DNA of 64,000 bases. Source: Anopheles merus (lineage: Eukaryota; Arthropoda; Insecta; Diptera; Culicidae). Below, in pieces: positions 37,130-50,800 of this stretch. Positions within the stretch are counted from its first letter, which is position 1. Each line of letters begins with the position of its first letter. A program made the position numbers and the translations under genes. The notes under the pieces were generated by a model. It was not told the DNA's origin and did not search any database. It worked only from the letters and a program-made list of their open reading frames with translations. Location of the stretch: positions 32,117,039 to 32,181,038 of the forward strand of contig NC_054085.1 of the NCBI RefSeq assembly GCF_017562075.2, in the 5' to 3' direction.

Positions 37130-37243
37130 ATGGCCGGCCGCAAGTGTCGTTTATTTATGTACAAAAAACGTGTTGAATCGATGCGCTGTGGTGCAAATAA
37201 TTGTGAGCTTACCTGTGCTGTTCAAAACGAATCGTTGAAGTGA
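37130..37243 (+). CDS. Upstream ORF in the exon 1B leader
   Basis: A 37-codon ATG frame (MAGRKCRLFMYKK...) ends in TGA at 37241-37243, about 200 bases before the exon 1B start. It has five Cys residues, no known similarity and a mediocre context (C at -3, G at +4). It may be a regulatory upstream ORF if this stretch is in the mature leader. Confidence 0.3.
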   Translation: MAGRKCRLFMYKKRVESMRCGANNCELTCAVQNESLK

Positions 37244-37445
37244 TTAGTGATCGTGTGTATTGCAAAAAAATATATTTAACAACAAAATAGTTGAGGGCAA
37301 ACCTTCAAAATCTCAGTCTCAGCGTAGTGTTTGAGTTCTCTTCTGCTCACTGTAAAATCCACCGCAACAACCTACCGGGCAGAATTTTGCAAACGCATCT
37401 AATCAACGTGTATATAAAAAAGGAGGAAAAAAACACACGCACAAC

Positions 37446-37635
37446 ATGAATCTGATGTTCCGGAAAAACATGCGCGAAGGTGGAGGTCGCGCTGGGGGCG
37501 GTGGATCGAAGAGTAAGATGACCGGCCGGCATCAGCGCAAGACGCGCGACAGCTACGGCGGGGCCGGCTCGGACGAGTACCACTACCGAACGCACATCTT
37601 CTTCTCGCCGGCACACGTCAAGCAGGACAATGAAG
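37446..37635 (+). CDS. Exon 1B: alternative first coding exon
   Basis: The ATG has A at -3 (CACAAC before it). The exon encodes MNLMFRKNMREGGGRAGGGG and then basic, Gly-rich sequence ending HIFFSPAHVKQDNEG. Composition and codon use (GC-ending codons in a GC-poor intron) are strongly protein-like. The proposed donor AAG|GTTGCT at 37636 is not strong, but it leaves one codon base, the same phase as exon 1A, and gives GAG with exon 2 or GTA with exon 3. A second GT 13 bases later, giving T as last base, would create TAG with exon 2. Without splicing the frame ends after 75 codons. I infer that it is an alternative N-terminus of the same gene: basic rather than His/Asn-rich. Confidence 0.65.
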
Positions 37636-40600
37636 GTTGCTATTGTGATGGTTGTTCTTTGTTGCTCCCATAGCTGATAGTTGATACAACACCACACATA
37701 AACATGTCCATCTTCCTGATTTCCACCATTTTTTTTTCCATTTTCCCAAAAATCCCACTATCTTTGACCGTTTTCTGCTGTCCAAAATCCAATAGCAAAT
37801 GGAACGGTTGCAGTATTTTGCAACTATTTTATCATTTCTATTCTGTTTACAATCATGATTGTATTTTCAGAAGTATTTTCAAACATTCCAAACGTCTTGT
37901 AAGGTCGGTTATGAAAAATTAACCAGCAAAACTAGTCCAGCTATAAATAAGTTTTGAGCAGCTCAACAAAAAAAGAAACGCTCGTTACTTCTGTCCGTTC
38001 ATTAAGAAGTCAAACACATGCTAATTAATGATTCGGTTCAGATTGCCCTATTAATCGATTTTTCTTCCCCTCCAACAACTATCTGTCTCCCTTCTCTCTC
38101 TCTCTCTCTCTTTGTCTGTTAATATTCATATATCTGCTACCAACTTCAAACGCGTGTTCGAACGATCGAAAAATATCCCAACGACTTGCCCTGGGAGAGG
38201 TGGACCAGGTTTAGTTTTTCTGCGCTCCCTCCATCCAATTGAACTAAAATTATGCTCGCGTGCACACACACACATACATACACATAGAGCACGATCGAAC
38301 TTCGGATCCAAATCCGTTTGTCACCATTGACGCTATTGGATTTCTCCCGTCCCCCATTCTCTTACTCCTCTTTCCCTTTTGGTCCATTTTTTTTTCTTTT
38401 CTTTTCACGATACCGTGTTTTATCCCATATTTTCTTCCACCGTTCCGTTCCTACCCGTCTGTGTTTCCTCACTATGACTTTTTTAAAAATAAATGTAATT
38501 TTGTGCGCTCTCTCTCTGGCATTTTGTCAAACCGAAAAAATCGAAGCAATAAGCAAAATATATATACATATATATGTGTGTACAAGAATTTAAAAAAAAG
38601 CAGCACGCACGAATCACCAATACTCACACGAAACGAAACCTCTCTGTGGTGTGAAATTTGCGTTCCGTTTCGGGTTTTTTTTTTCCTTCTTCTTCCTTTT
38701 TGTGTCACATCCAATACACTTTTTGCTCCATTTCTGCTGTACGCACATGTTTTCTTTTCCTTTTTTATTTCTTTTTTAGTGTTTTATATCCTTTCGATTC
38801 ATTTTCATCTTCTACTTCCTTTCCGCACTTATTTTGTATCATTTTCTGTGTTTTCTCTTCACACTTTTGCCGTCTCTAGTTAGCCCAAGGGAGGTCCGAT
38901 TGTTTTGATTGAATTTGTTTTGTTTCGTACAACAATTTAATACTGTTTGAATCAAAAAAAGCTTTGATAAGCTCAATAAAATCGTATAAATGTCTCACTC
39001 CAACTAAGCTTCTTTTATCGATGTTCCTACGGAATTCTTCTCCTGGTTCTTTCACCGTCCAGTCATTCGGGTTCATGTATATTCGCCCCCCAATACTCAA
39101 AACACAGACACCAGCAAATCATCAACACTCGGTATATCGTTCCCAGATCGCCGTCGGTTTGAAATGAAATTCAACACATTTCTCATCGATACAAAACATC
39201 TGTTCGCAGCTGGTACACGCAGTTCCCATTCCGTTCCATCCTGCACGAGCGATGGAAATCGTAAACCATTTCCCGTTTGCTCCCTTTATTCCTTTTTTTT
39301 TGTACAAACCACATCCCTGTTGCTGTCGTTCCGGGACATGTATTGCTCTTGCACCAAGCGTCAATTGACGTCCTCGATATTCGCTACTTCAAACAGAGAC
39401 GGAGCTGTGTGGGATGGTTGGTACCTGTTTTTGCCTCGGGTATGGTTTATGCGTTACTTGTTTCCATCTTGCCTACGCGAGACACCCGTATGCCATATCC
39501 TTCACAGTTTGTGATTGAGTCTATTATCGGCCGGCGTACCAGAATCACATTTCCGCCTGTGTCAAGCTCATGACACTGTTCCGTGTCGGTTAGCGGGGAG
39601 GAGAGTGCGAGGCGAAAAGCAGCGATTGAAGTGCGAGTTGCGCGAGTACAAAAAACCCCCCAATCCTTCAGACGAACGGACGAGCGTACGTCTGAGTGAG
39701 AATGTTCACCTTGCCGCTTGCCGATGGATTTCTACTCTCAGTTTCTAGGTTATGTAAACAGATGCGGTCGAATTAGCATTATATTTCGTTCCCAACACTG
39801 CCATTCGTTTTTTTTTTCGCATGTGAGACGTTTCAAAGAATAAAAAAACCTCTCGTGACGACCTTTTTTAGCTCACACACACATATAAAACCATGAAACG
39901 ACACTGAAGCAAGTGGACAAAAATCGAAAGCAGTACCAGAGGGGAGAAAAAATATATATAAATTAGGCACCATGAATTATCGCTCACCATTACAACGAAA
40001 GTGTGGGTTAGAGCGTTCGAAGAAAAGTGGCATGCTAGTGGGCGGCACTAATAAATGTAGATTTGTTGTAGTTTTTTTTTTTTTTCGTTTCGATTTGCTC
40101 ATTTTCTGCCCTGCAGCCATATTTTATATGCTCTATTTATAATTTCAATCATTCATAAAAATCGCTCGACGAACACCTCGCCGTCGATTAGCTCTGATTG
40201 GGAAAACGGGGGGGAATGGTGCAGTGAAAATAGGTATTAATCGAGACAACCGGGGACGGCGGGAGGACGTCGCTAGGCATCATATAAAATGGTGCACACG
40301 TACAGCTGAGACGGGATGAAACGGCCACCGGAAACAATTTGCAAGTCATTAACGCCAAAAGACGCCTTGTGCCTGGCATGAACCACGGCACACGGCAAAC
40401 GACCGCGCGTTTAAAGCGTAAAAGCCAAAACATCGAAAGAGCTCGCAAAAATCACTTTCATAGCCGAGCCGGGCAGCTGGGCAGCATCATTTTAGTGTGC
40501 ATGTGTGTTTTTTTTTCTTCCACACTCGAAACATATCCTGCCCCCTTTTGGCTTTAGATAAATCTTGGTAATGAGTTATTTTATTGGAGCCATTTGTCGT

Positions 40601-41281
40601 ACAGAATGGGATTTTTTTTTCTTCTTCCTTCTTGCTTTGGCTCGAGAAACCATCGAAACAGGTTGTTGGAGAGGTGATCTTCTTTTTTATGGCTTAACAG
40701 CGTTGGCATAGAGCTGGTCATGTTGCGAGAAGATGAAGAATCGGAAAATGTATTAGACTGCTATGCGGTATACTTTCCTTTTTCTTCGCAAGACATTGAT
40801 ATGGTTAGAGCTAGAATTTTATACACTGTTTATTTAAGAATAAATTAAACTAAAACATTAAAATTATATATCAAATCGTTGAAAAGGCATCAACAAAAAT
40901 AATAAAGCACAAAATGTGTACAATAAGCAGACAATCTTATACTAGGAAATTATCATTTAAAAAGACTGAAGAGACATATAAGCTTTCGAAGTTATTCCGG
41001 ATAGGTCAATAACTAGGATTTGGATGAATTGGATAGTATTAGAAAACTTTGACGTATACAAACCATTCAAAGACAAGCCAAGGCAGACAACAATCAGTGA
41101 CAATTTTTTATATGTTTAACTGAATATATGTAGAAAGTGTCTAGAAATGCAAAATTTTGCTTCACAGGACATTCCTAAAGTACGCAAAATGTAATTGTTT
41201 ATTTCTCATTCAATGGATCTGAGATCCGTGTGAAATTCTTAATGCTAATCTTACTTTAAAATAAATATATATATCAACTTA
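37636..41281 (+). other. Intron sequence after exon 1B
   Basis: Long T/C-rich stretches (38040-38110, 38340-38880) produce open frames on the plus strand such as 38260-38883, which is rich in Phe, Ser and Leu because of composition, not coding. AT-rich sequence dominates from 39770 onward except for a patch near 40180-40450. No exon or RNA gene was recognised. Confidence 0.45.
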
Positions 41282-41720
41282 CAGGATTTTTTTATTGATT
41301 TCGCAAGCGTAGCAACATTTAACACAACCGCAGCAACTGACAGGACAAAGGCGTCAGTTGGTTTCGGAACGTCATCACGCTTAAGACAACCTTCGCACTG
41401 ATATCACAACCGCAGTACACAATGTCACAAAAGGTTTTGCGGCTTGAAGCAATCATTAAACCAGCGCCTAACAACGTTTTCAAAGTAATGCACATACCCG
41501 AAAAATTGAAAGTTTAGAGTTAGGTAAATTGATCGTCCTACATAATTGTAAATGTACGTGGATGAGTATTGTGGAATTTGTCTCTAAACCTCGTAAACAA
41601 TCAATTTTTCAAGCTGCCGATTGACCTGAATCCGTTTAAACACATGTAGTTCAATACTTGCTTCAGTCCGCAACACTGAAATTGTGACATTGTGTACCGA
41701 CAAATCAAGTAAAAACCCTG
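41282..41720. mobile_element. MITE with CAGGNTTTTT termini and TA duplication
   Basis: The left end CAGGATTTTTTTATTGATTT matches the right end read inward, CAGGGTTTTTACTTGATTTG. TA flanks both sides (41280-41281 and 41721-41722). A second inverted block is GTACACAATGTCACAA (41415) against TTGTGACATTGTGTAC near 41680-41700, so the arms are long. The left arm carries roughly 110 extra bases. There is no coding capacity. Together these mark a Tc1/mariner-type non-autonomous element, unrelated in sequence to the one at 32979. Confidence 0.75.
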
Positions 41721-41722
41721 TA

Positions 41723-44200
41723 ATAACTCGTTTTAAAGGATTGCAATGAGGCTCCAAAATCAAAAATATATAGTTTAGTATATCAAATGTAAATAACGTT
41801 TCAATACCTACCGTTCAGTGATAGTAATAACATTTCAACGTATGATATGTCTCTTGAATAATGAAATAATTGAACTAACTAACAGGTGTGTTTGTTTACA
41901 AAAAAAAAAACAATAAGCCACCTTTAGTTCCCGTCAAAGCTTTTAATCAATTACCAGGAATTCAATCTACCGCTCACACAAATCGCTCGCTTGACTCGCT
42001 CAAACATGCTATGAAGGCCGGGTAAAAGACTTTCTACACCCTCGACAATATGGTTAAGAAGATCAAGGCGGATAATTTTACCTTCCACACGCGCACTCAA
42101 AGCCACACTCGAAACTCCCATAGGGGGGAGGAAAAAAGCCACCCACGTCCTGCGACTAAGCTGCACGTGCAGCTTCAAGCAACCGTGAACGACAACTTGT
42201 ACGTCGTGTTTTGGCATAGACTTCTCAACCGCGACAAAACTGCTGCCGCACAACTTCACTTTATCGTTGCAAATCGAAGCGGCGGCAGCAAAAAAAACGT
42301 GCCCACTCACACACACACACATACTGCTGTCACGTCTATGGCGTAGTTGTTCTTGGTGGATTTCTTAGGCCCACAGGTTCGCTCAACAACGCCGTGCTTT
42401 CCGCACGGTACGTAGCCAGGTACTTGATAATGGCACCAGCACCAGTCTCGTTAGACGAGTGGATAAATTTACGTTCATCGTTTTTGAACCACGCTGCGTG
42501 CGATGAAAAAACCGCCGGGGTGGGTGTTTTCCTGGTGGCGGTTAAAATTTGTTCCAACTCTCAACGGTGTGTGGGTTTGCTCCCGAGCCGATTTTGCGTT
42601 TCTTCTTTGTTTTTTGTATAACCTCGGGCGAGAAAATCAACAAGACCTCCATCATGTCTGGCTGATAAGCGGCGGTACGCGGACATTCGTGACAGCGGTT
42701 GGTCCCTGCCCACCGTAGCTGTCACAAGCAGATTGCACCTTTTTCGGCTTGCCAAAATGAGTCTCCCGTTCGCTTGAGAGTGACATACACCTCCTTGTGA
42801 CAGGCCGCCACCCCAACGGCAGGGAGTGTACAAAGTCAAGTGCGAAACTAAGTGTTACATGCAGGCATGTGATTTGCGTCTCTTCTTGTCTCCGTGCTTT
42901 GGGCGGTGATTATCCTACCGAAAGTTTTGCTCCACCACGCAAAGTCGCTTTTACCGAAAAGGTGGTCCTCTTCCTTTGGTACGACCACATCGGGTTAGCA
43001 ACAACGGTAGCACTGGTAAGAAAAAAGACAACAAAATCCCTTTAGAAACAACAAAAACACAACCATTCGGCATACCAATGGGAAGAAAAACGTGCGTTAG
43101 CCGTTTAGACGCCAGCAGTAGCCGCCAGCACATCTTTCCTTTCCATCAACCCGCACACTCCTCGGCACGCTGGACCTTTACCAGTGCTTTCGCCGTGTTT
43201 ATGTCGCTGCCTTCGCAGCAAACAGGCTCTTCCGACGAAGGAAAGAAAAAAACCAAAACTTTGTTTGTTGTCTTATTCGTAAGAATGATTATTAAACGCA
43301 AACACCCGATGCTTGGCATAGCTGGCATCGCCGGTACTCCCGGCACCATTATATTACCCCACTGTTCCTAAAAACCCCGTTCCGGTTGTAAACCCCGGAA
43401 CGACGATGCCCATCTTTGCATCTTCACCGAAAATACAGCCCGTTTATCATTCACACTCGCGTGGAACGCGTTGCGGACGAAACTTTCATCATTTTGTAAA
43501 ACGGCAGCGCACCACGGTACGACGGTGTGCATGATTTTTGTGCCGAGCGGTTTTGGGAGTTTTTTCTTCTTCATTCGCGGAGTAAGGTTTTATGGAGCAA
43601 TGTGTGCTTTTGGTGCACACTTTTGAAACTTCCGGTGTGTGTGTGTGCGTTGTGTTGGTGTTAGCTTCATCTTCTGGCTAGCTATAATTTCTACCAAAAC
43701 TTCAAGAAGCCTTCCACATACAAGGCAGAAGAAATCATTTCCTTAAGAAGATTATTTTCGAAAGTCAGCTGCTTCGTCTCAACAACAGCGCCTGTTAGGC
43801 GAAACAGGTTGGATGAGGAAAGGAAGACGGAGCCATATGGTCATGCGAAGTGTTGTTTTGTTTAACTTGGATGAAAGTTTTGTAAGATAAATGTTGGGCT
43901 CTGCTTATTGCACTTATTAAATCAGCTTCACGGAACAAATTATAGCTACCTTATTTTCTATTTTAAAATTAGGTCGTTCAGTTCTTGCAGGTGAATGCAC
44001 GAACAAATTTGGTGAACAATTGTTTATTTTTATTTCATTCATTCAAGCAAACAGTGGACAAACGAGCGAACGGACGAATAAAAGAACTTAGCTGATGCGA
44101 ACAAGAGAGACAAAAATAAGCAAAATTTAACTATCAATTTCATAAAAAAATCAGACGGAAACGAAATCCATGTCAGCGTCACGTACTCAATTGTCACAAT
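41723..44200 (+). other. Intron sequence with a GC-richer block
   Basis: From about 41950 to 43560 the GC content is higher and overlapping frames occur on both strands (41951-42322 minus, 42050-42346 plus, 42976-43371 plus). None shows a recognisable domain or fits splice sites in phase. The block may be conserved noncoding or a diverged repeat. The rest is AT-rich. Confidence 0.4.
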
Positions 44201-44860
44201 CACAGGTGATGCTGAAAAAGTTGGTGTGTCCAATACATGGTTGGTGACATTTAAGTAATCAACGCTTGGTCAATCACTTTGTCATGACTTTTTTTTTACT
44301 GTGATCAGTTCTGCAAAGTATCACTGACATAATCATGACAAATTCAGACTGAAACCCAATAATGTCAGCTCTACTGTGATGATCAGAGATGAGACTCAAA
44401 GCATGTTCATTTTGTTGTTTGGGACCACACACCAAGAATATTCCAAGAGTGACGTAATTATCACCGATAGAAAATATCGTAACCAAGTGAGTGACCAGGA
44501 GTTGGGTGCTAAACAAAATGCGTATGAGTCGTCCACCAACTGTTTGAGCCTACCTGATCATCTCAGTTGTATACGTGAGCTGATTTGAGCTTCGTTTCAG
44601 TCATGAGTTTTGGTGACTGAAACAGTGGCATTTGCCAGTACTGTTCACAACCAGAAAAAGTCATGAATATGTTTGCGACAGCATTAAGCTCAGTTTGTCA
44701 GTCAGGGCATCGGATTATACTCAATCACTTGCACGTTGCCTTCAGCATGTCATGACGCACTTTCATTGAGTATCAACAATGACCATCTACCACGGATATT
44801 TTAATTATTTTCGGTGGTGATTATCTCGTGACTCTCATGACATTTTGCCGCACTGGATAT
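44201..44860. repeat. Region dense in TCATGA/TGACA motifs and short inverted repeats
   Basis: TCATGA recurs at least six times. Short palindromic pairs include TTTGTCATGA (44278) with TCATGACAAA (44333), and GTTTCAGTCA (44594) with TGACTGAAAC (44614). This suggests a decayed non-autonomous element, but I could not define its ends. Confidence 0.3.
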
Positions 44861-47800
44861 CGCTAGAAAATGTGGCTAATATGACAGAGAATATAGAAAG
44901 ATATAACGAAATAAAAGAAATATCGTACAGTTCAGTTAAAATAGACGAACTGAGCGAACTGAGTATGGCTGCGTATATTATGAAATAGAATAAAATAAGC
45001 TCAGATAGACAAGCTATCATGCTAAAAGGGAGCTTAGTACAATGAATCAATATCACACTGGCATGGGCATGTGCTGATTTTACGAAACAGTGTTAAGAAT
45101 GATTAATTTGCCTCGTTTTCACCTTTGGATTTTTACATAATCCCTCCAACCACCAGTGCCAAAGCCCTACCAGAGAAGCTCCATCAACGTCACGTCAAAA
45201 ATATATCCCGAATGTCGATTGAATACCCCCGTGGCAGCACCGCGTAACGAAGCACCGCGGCAAATACGCTGGCCGCGGCGATCCTGTCAAACCCATCCGT
45301 GCGCGCTATATCCCGTCACACTTCAGCGCGGTCCTGTATCACCTGTCAAACGCGCGACAGGAACCGTACCCATTCGACCCAGCTTCACCCTCCTACTGGG
45401 CTGGGTCGTATGGGTCGCACCGAAACCGTGGCAGCCTACGATCTTCCCGTTTCTGTTTTGAAAACAATATTTACGCTGTGCTTTCACCGTTGCCAAAAGC
45501 AGATGAAGTGGTTTCAGGTTTCAGGTAACTTCAGAGCGATAGAATAGGATCCGGGGGAGGGAAAATCGCCCGACCCGTCCGACCACAACTCCAACTCATC
45601 AGTGGTTGTCTACTATCGATGACAGCTGTCATTTGCACTGCGGTTTCGTACTGCGGTGAAAACGGTGATCGACCATTTTGCGATTTGCCGTTGATAAAAC
45701 TACACAATCTGTTCGCCAGTTGTCTTGTCGGGCAGTACTTATCAGCACCAGGGAACTATTCTTACGAGTAACGGATGAAATGATTGCTCAACGAACCGTC
45801 GCCGTGTAAAGCTACCATTACCATTGCGCTCCATTCGCTACACCATTGTTGCTCACATTTATCGTTTTTCCATCGCATTTTTTGTGTCTCCAAATCGTTG
45901 CCGCGCTGCTTTGCTCCGACACTACCACCATTCGATGCGAACGGTTCATTAAAGTTTAACAATGGAATTATCGTTCCCATTCATTTCCAGTTAGCTCTAG
46001 CGACACTATTTTCAATTCGGACCAGTTTTCTTGTTCGCTGCGGTGTCTTGCCCCTTGCCGGTGAGCTGGCAAAGAGCCGGTGGACATTAAATGTTTCGCT
46101 TCGGAATTTTATACTAGAAAAGGGAATTTGAATAGCCAAAAAAACCCCATGCAACTATCCACTTTCTGCTTTTTCGGGCACCACATTCTTTCAGCCTCCA
46201 GTTGGTGGTACTTTTTTCGTGCCAGCACAAAAACGATCTACTTTATGGCCAGATATGCAATGGTGTTGGAGAATACAGATATTGGAATGAAAACGAGCTT
46301 CTGTTTTAATTCAGCCATTCGGACAAAATTACATTGCGCCAGAAGGTATAAAGCGACAGTAAGCGACAATAAGGTTCCTTTTGCTGCGAGTTGAGCTGGG
46401 TTCAATATTGATTAGTATGAAAAGAGTCTAGTCGCTGAAATGGTTTCTGGTTGTGAATTTGTTAAATTTTATATGTCATTAAAACATGACAACAATCGGT
46501 GCGGCTATTCGAGCAAAATCTGCATCCATTCAAGCATTAATTTAAGGAAATATATAAACTCGTTTAATTCTCGAATAAAAAATAAATAAAGTAGGTTTAA
46601 GATACTTTTAACCGATTCTGTGGCCCTTTTCTTGTTGAAAATAAGTCTTGAGTGATCTCACACTCATCAAAACCGACCGATCAAACTTAAAAAATTGTCA
46701 TTTAATTCTGTTATTTCTCTTTATAAGCTTCACAGACTTATAGGATATGACAAGAAATGTTGATTTTTAGTCTTACAATTATTCAACCGTTTCAACTACG
46801 ATGATGGACATAGCTATGTTCTAGCTGTTTCCCATTTCTCATCAAAATCCGCCTTCACACCAACAATAACACCTCCACAAAATACCGTTCTGATGCCATC
46901 CAATCCTTGTTATGACAGTTGAAACTAAATTCTGATTCATCTACGGACTCGTGCTCTAATTGACAAATTACTGTTTTGATAGTGCGAACAGCCGTTTTGC
47001 TAGATGATTAACCTTTGACGGAAAGGGTTTGAGGCACGCATAATTCGCACACCATTTCTCAAACCTCAGGAAACACACCACAACCGTCCCCTAAATGAAT
47101 TCGTCCATTCACGTCAAATTGCGAAACCTTGCCTTTCTTATCCCGCTCGTTTGGTGCTCGCGATCTAAATGGATGTCTGAGTGTCAAAAGTTTCACAAGC
47201 CTAATCACCGGTACCGGCCCATCCCAAAATTAGGCCCCCTGCTCCGCCACCCAGGCGTGCCTTAATCGGCCCGGCCCAAACCAAGACCAAAACCACAATC
47301 AACCGCACCGGGATTGTACGCTAGCGTTCTACTCAGACTCTCGCGCTCTCTTCCACGCACGCAGTTGCTCTATGCTAGCGTACAACAAACGATTGTCACC
47401 CTTCAGTTGTCACAATAAATCTTGACCTGACAGCACACACACAAACACCTAGACTTGCGACTTCGCCACCAGCCGGGAAAGATGGAAAATCAGGCGAACG
47501 GATGATGCTGCCTTTGACGTAGCGTTTCGGCTACCCGGAGCATCCGGCGTGACCTTTGGACAGGCCGGGTCAGGTTGGCACACAGTTGGCACTCTTACTG
47601 TCATAATTTGTCACTGACGTTGCGCTTCCAACCTGGACAGATGTGCTATCTACGCATACAAAAATCCACAACAGTTTGATGAAACACACAACTCACTAAT
47701 TGAGTTTGACTTTGCTTACGACATCGCAATGAAGCGTGATGGCGAAGTAAAACAAAATAATATACATAAGGATCTCACAAACCATGTCTCTATTATTTCT

Positions 47801-50800
47801 CACACACGGGCGCATTATTGACATTCTTCAATTTTATGCTCCAAACGCCGCCCAAATATAGCGCGGGTATCAACCGCCATCGACAGCCCTGGCATACCAC
47901 CTGTCGTCAAGTACACGGTGTCATGGAGTGTGTAAACATGTACGTCATCACACCCATCACACCCCTGCCCTGCCGGTGGACCGTGTCTCCGGTAACGGAA
48001 AGATCGTGTTTTTCTCGCCTGACACAATTTTGTCACCGCCGTATGGGGTTGAGACGGATGCGCACCACACTGGGAGAGGGTGGTGGTGCAGCTAGAGTTG
48101 AAGGAAGGGCCATGGTGTGCATTTTCATTTTTTTTTCCAGCCCATCCAAATTTGTTTCTGCTCCCAATATCTTCTCGGTCGGTTGGTAACACTCTTGGGG
48201 AGGGTTTTTTCCTCCATTTTTTGGGACCGTTCCAAACCGAGTTGAGGTGGGAGATTTGAGAAGGGATGGAATATTTTAACATTAGCCAAACAACTAAGGT
48301 GCCTCTCGTTCGTCGCTGTCGTTGCTCGGTGAGATCGGCTATCGGCTAAATTTGTTAGACAAGCGAGCGTACCAGCACCACACGACCGGTTCCGCTTACG
48401 TCGCGCTTTCCGGGCCGATGACAATTCTGGTTCATAAATGAGCTGTTGTGTGGAACCAATACCAGCAACAGCATGACTGCACCACTCACGCTCCTACAAT
48501 GGAACACTGACCTTCAATGAGCTACTTCATCGATGGTTTAATTATTGGAACAACAGCACAGCATGATTGGTAGAGAGGGAACCCATTTGGGGAGCATTGG
48601 GAGTATTGTCGCCGGAGTACACCTTATCGTTTCTACGCTTCATCTGACCTCCAACCATTATCATTGGGTATGGGACAAAGGGACCTTGGACCAACGGGCT
48701 CTCCCGTGGCACGATCGATCGCGTTATGAATGTTTCAGTGACATTTCTATTTCACGGTCACGCGGGCTAGTGCATGATACTGGTAAATGATACAAACATG
48801 GTTTATGATTTTTTATGGATCAATGTATTAGTCTGTCGGTATGGTATAAGCAGTACACGGCTGTACCTGAGCAAGGATCATTCAATGCTAGAAGGGAACT
48901 TGTTTAATGCTCTCAGTAAAAATAATGTTATAAATTCATTAAAGGATTGAAACTTGTACACACATAGCACAAAATTGATAAAACGGGGAATACGGCCTGC
49001 TTCGTCTCGTGTACTGTATAGTGGAGGAGGGGATAAACTCCCGAGCAAAAGGTCCTTTCTGAGGTCTTGCTACTCTCAATGGGAATCGAATTTCCCGATA
49101 AGAGCAATGCTCTTCAAAAATCTTGAAGAGAGAGCTTAGTAGTTTTTACAAGAATTATACCTAGAGTTATTTGTAATTTCCGTGGTGTTCTTATTAGGAG
49201 CCTACGTGCTCCGCTAACGATGGATATATTTTCTCTTATAATTCTCGTTGAATTAAAGAAAAAAAATGAACTGGAATTTTGGTAATGGGTTTTCTGATTG
49301 AGCCGCAGTTAAAGAGTGAGTTCTACTTATCTCAATTTCCCATAAGGGTGTGTTCTGCCTATCTCAAAATCCAACAGGATATCCACATCGTATACCTTAT
49401 CCCCTCGTCAGTTTGGCCCAATCACTTAAAAGCAGTGCCAGAGCAATGACAGAGAGAAAGGGTTTATCGTTTAAGTATAAAAAACTCCAGAAAATACTCA
49501 AAGCGATTAGGAAATTTAAAATCAAATCCATTACATTTCCCACGTTCTACTCACATTTCCTATATCAACAAAATAATATTCGGCATCGAAATGAAACATT
49601 TGCGAGATTTTATTAGCCTACCAAACGGCATATAAGCTTCCAGTAGCCCCAAGAAAAGTCCCAAATCTGGGCAGCCGTACACCACTCAAACAATAAATTT
49701 TATCTGATCTAAAAAGGAAAGGAAAAATATAAAACACACACACGCTCGCGTATCCATTTCGCTCTCCAAACCATTCTCGCATTAACCGGCAACGAAAAAA
49801 GATAAACTGTGTGCTCACAGCAAAACGAGCAAAAGTTCGTACATTTTCAAATGAAAAGAAAAAACAAGCCGCGTGTGGTGTCCTGCTCGAGTGATTTTTT
49901 TACGATCATAGCCGTCAAAATTTTATAGTGTTTCCTGCACGCTTTTTACAAACATTTTTCGAGTGCGTGCTACACACATCCACACGTAAACTAAAGAGAA
50001 AAAAAAACACTCTTCAACCCGTTTTTTTGTTCTTTTTCGTTCATCCAAACCTTCATATTTATGAACGTAAACGATTGATTTATGACACCCGTTCTCGTTT
50101 TTTTCAGTCAGTTTTTCTGTCTCCTGGCGGCAGACTCGTGTCGTGTCCGAGTCGGCCGGTAGCCTCACCGAATGACTTTCTTACCGTGCGTTTGTGTTTC
50201 ATTCCACACTCTTTGTCTCGTTGACCACTGACAATGGTAATAAAATATCGCCAAAATTAATGACTTCATACCGCCTGTGAACCATCGGCAGAGTACACAC
50301 ACACACACACACACAAACTCTGCTCCCGAGTACTGTATGTGTACTCGAGCAAAGGATTGTACGTGAACCCGAACGTTCCATACAGTAGGCTCAATACCAA
50401 CCTTCCAAAAACTCCAAAACTCCATAAACCAATAAAACGTTGACCACACCGCACACCTCCATCGTTTACAGCTTTGACGAGCAACAGAGAAATCCGTTCG
50501 TTTCAAACCGGTCGGGTGAAATGTTCTTGCCGCTTCACTGTTCCGTACGTTAGGGAATTTTGCGTGTCGCCGGTCTGCACGTACCGACCGCATCGCGGGG
50601 AGTGGTATGATTGATCTGCTTGGTCGACTTCGGTGGCCAACCATAATCGTAGCGTACGGTCGAACGTTACACTGCCGGCTCCCTTGAGAGAGCACACGGG
50701 TTCGTCGTTCCCCTTGACGCATCGGATTTGTGTTTCTTTCGGTTCATTAGCGGCGCGTGGTGTTTCGTATTCGGCTCGCAATTCCCCCGAGGCGGTAACT

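Noticed and set aside
38260..38883. 207-codon plus-strand frame
   Set aside because: It is Phe/Ser/Leu-rich because the DNA is T/C-rich; no splice or domain support.
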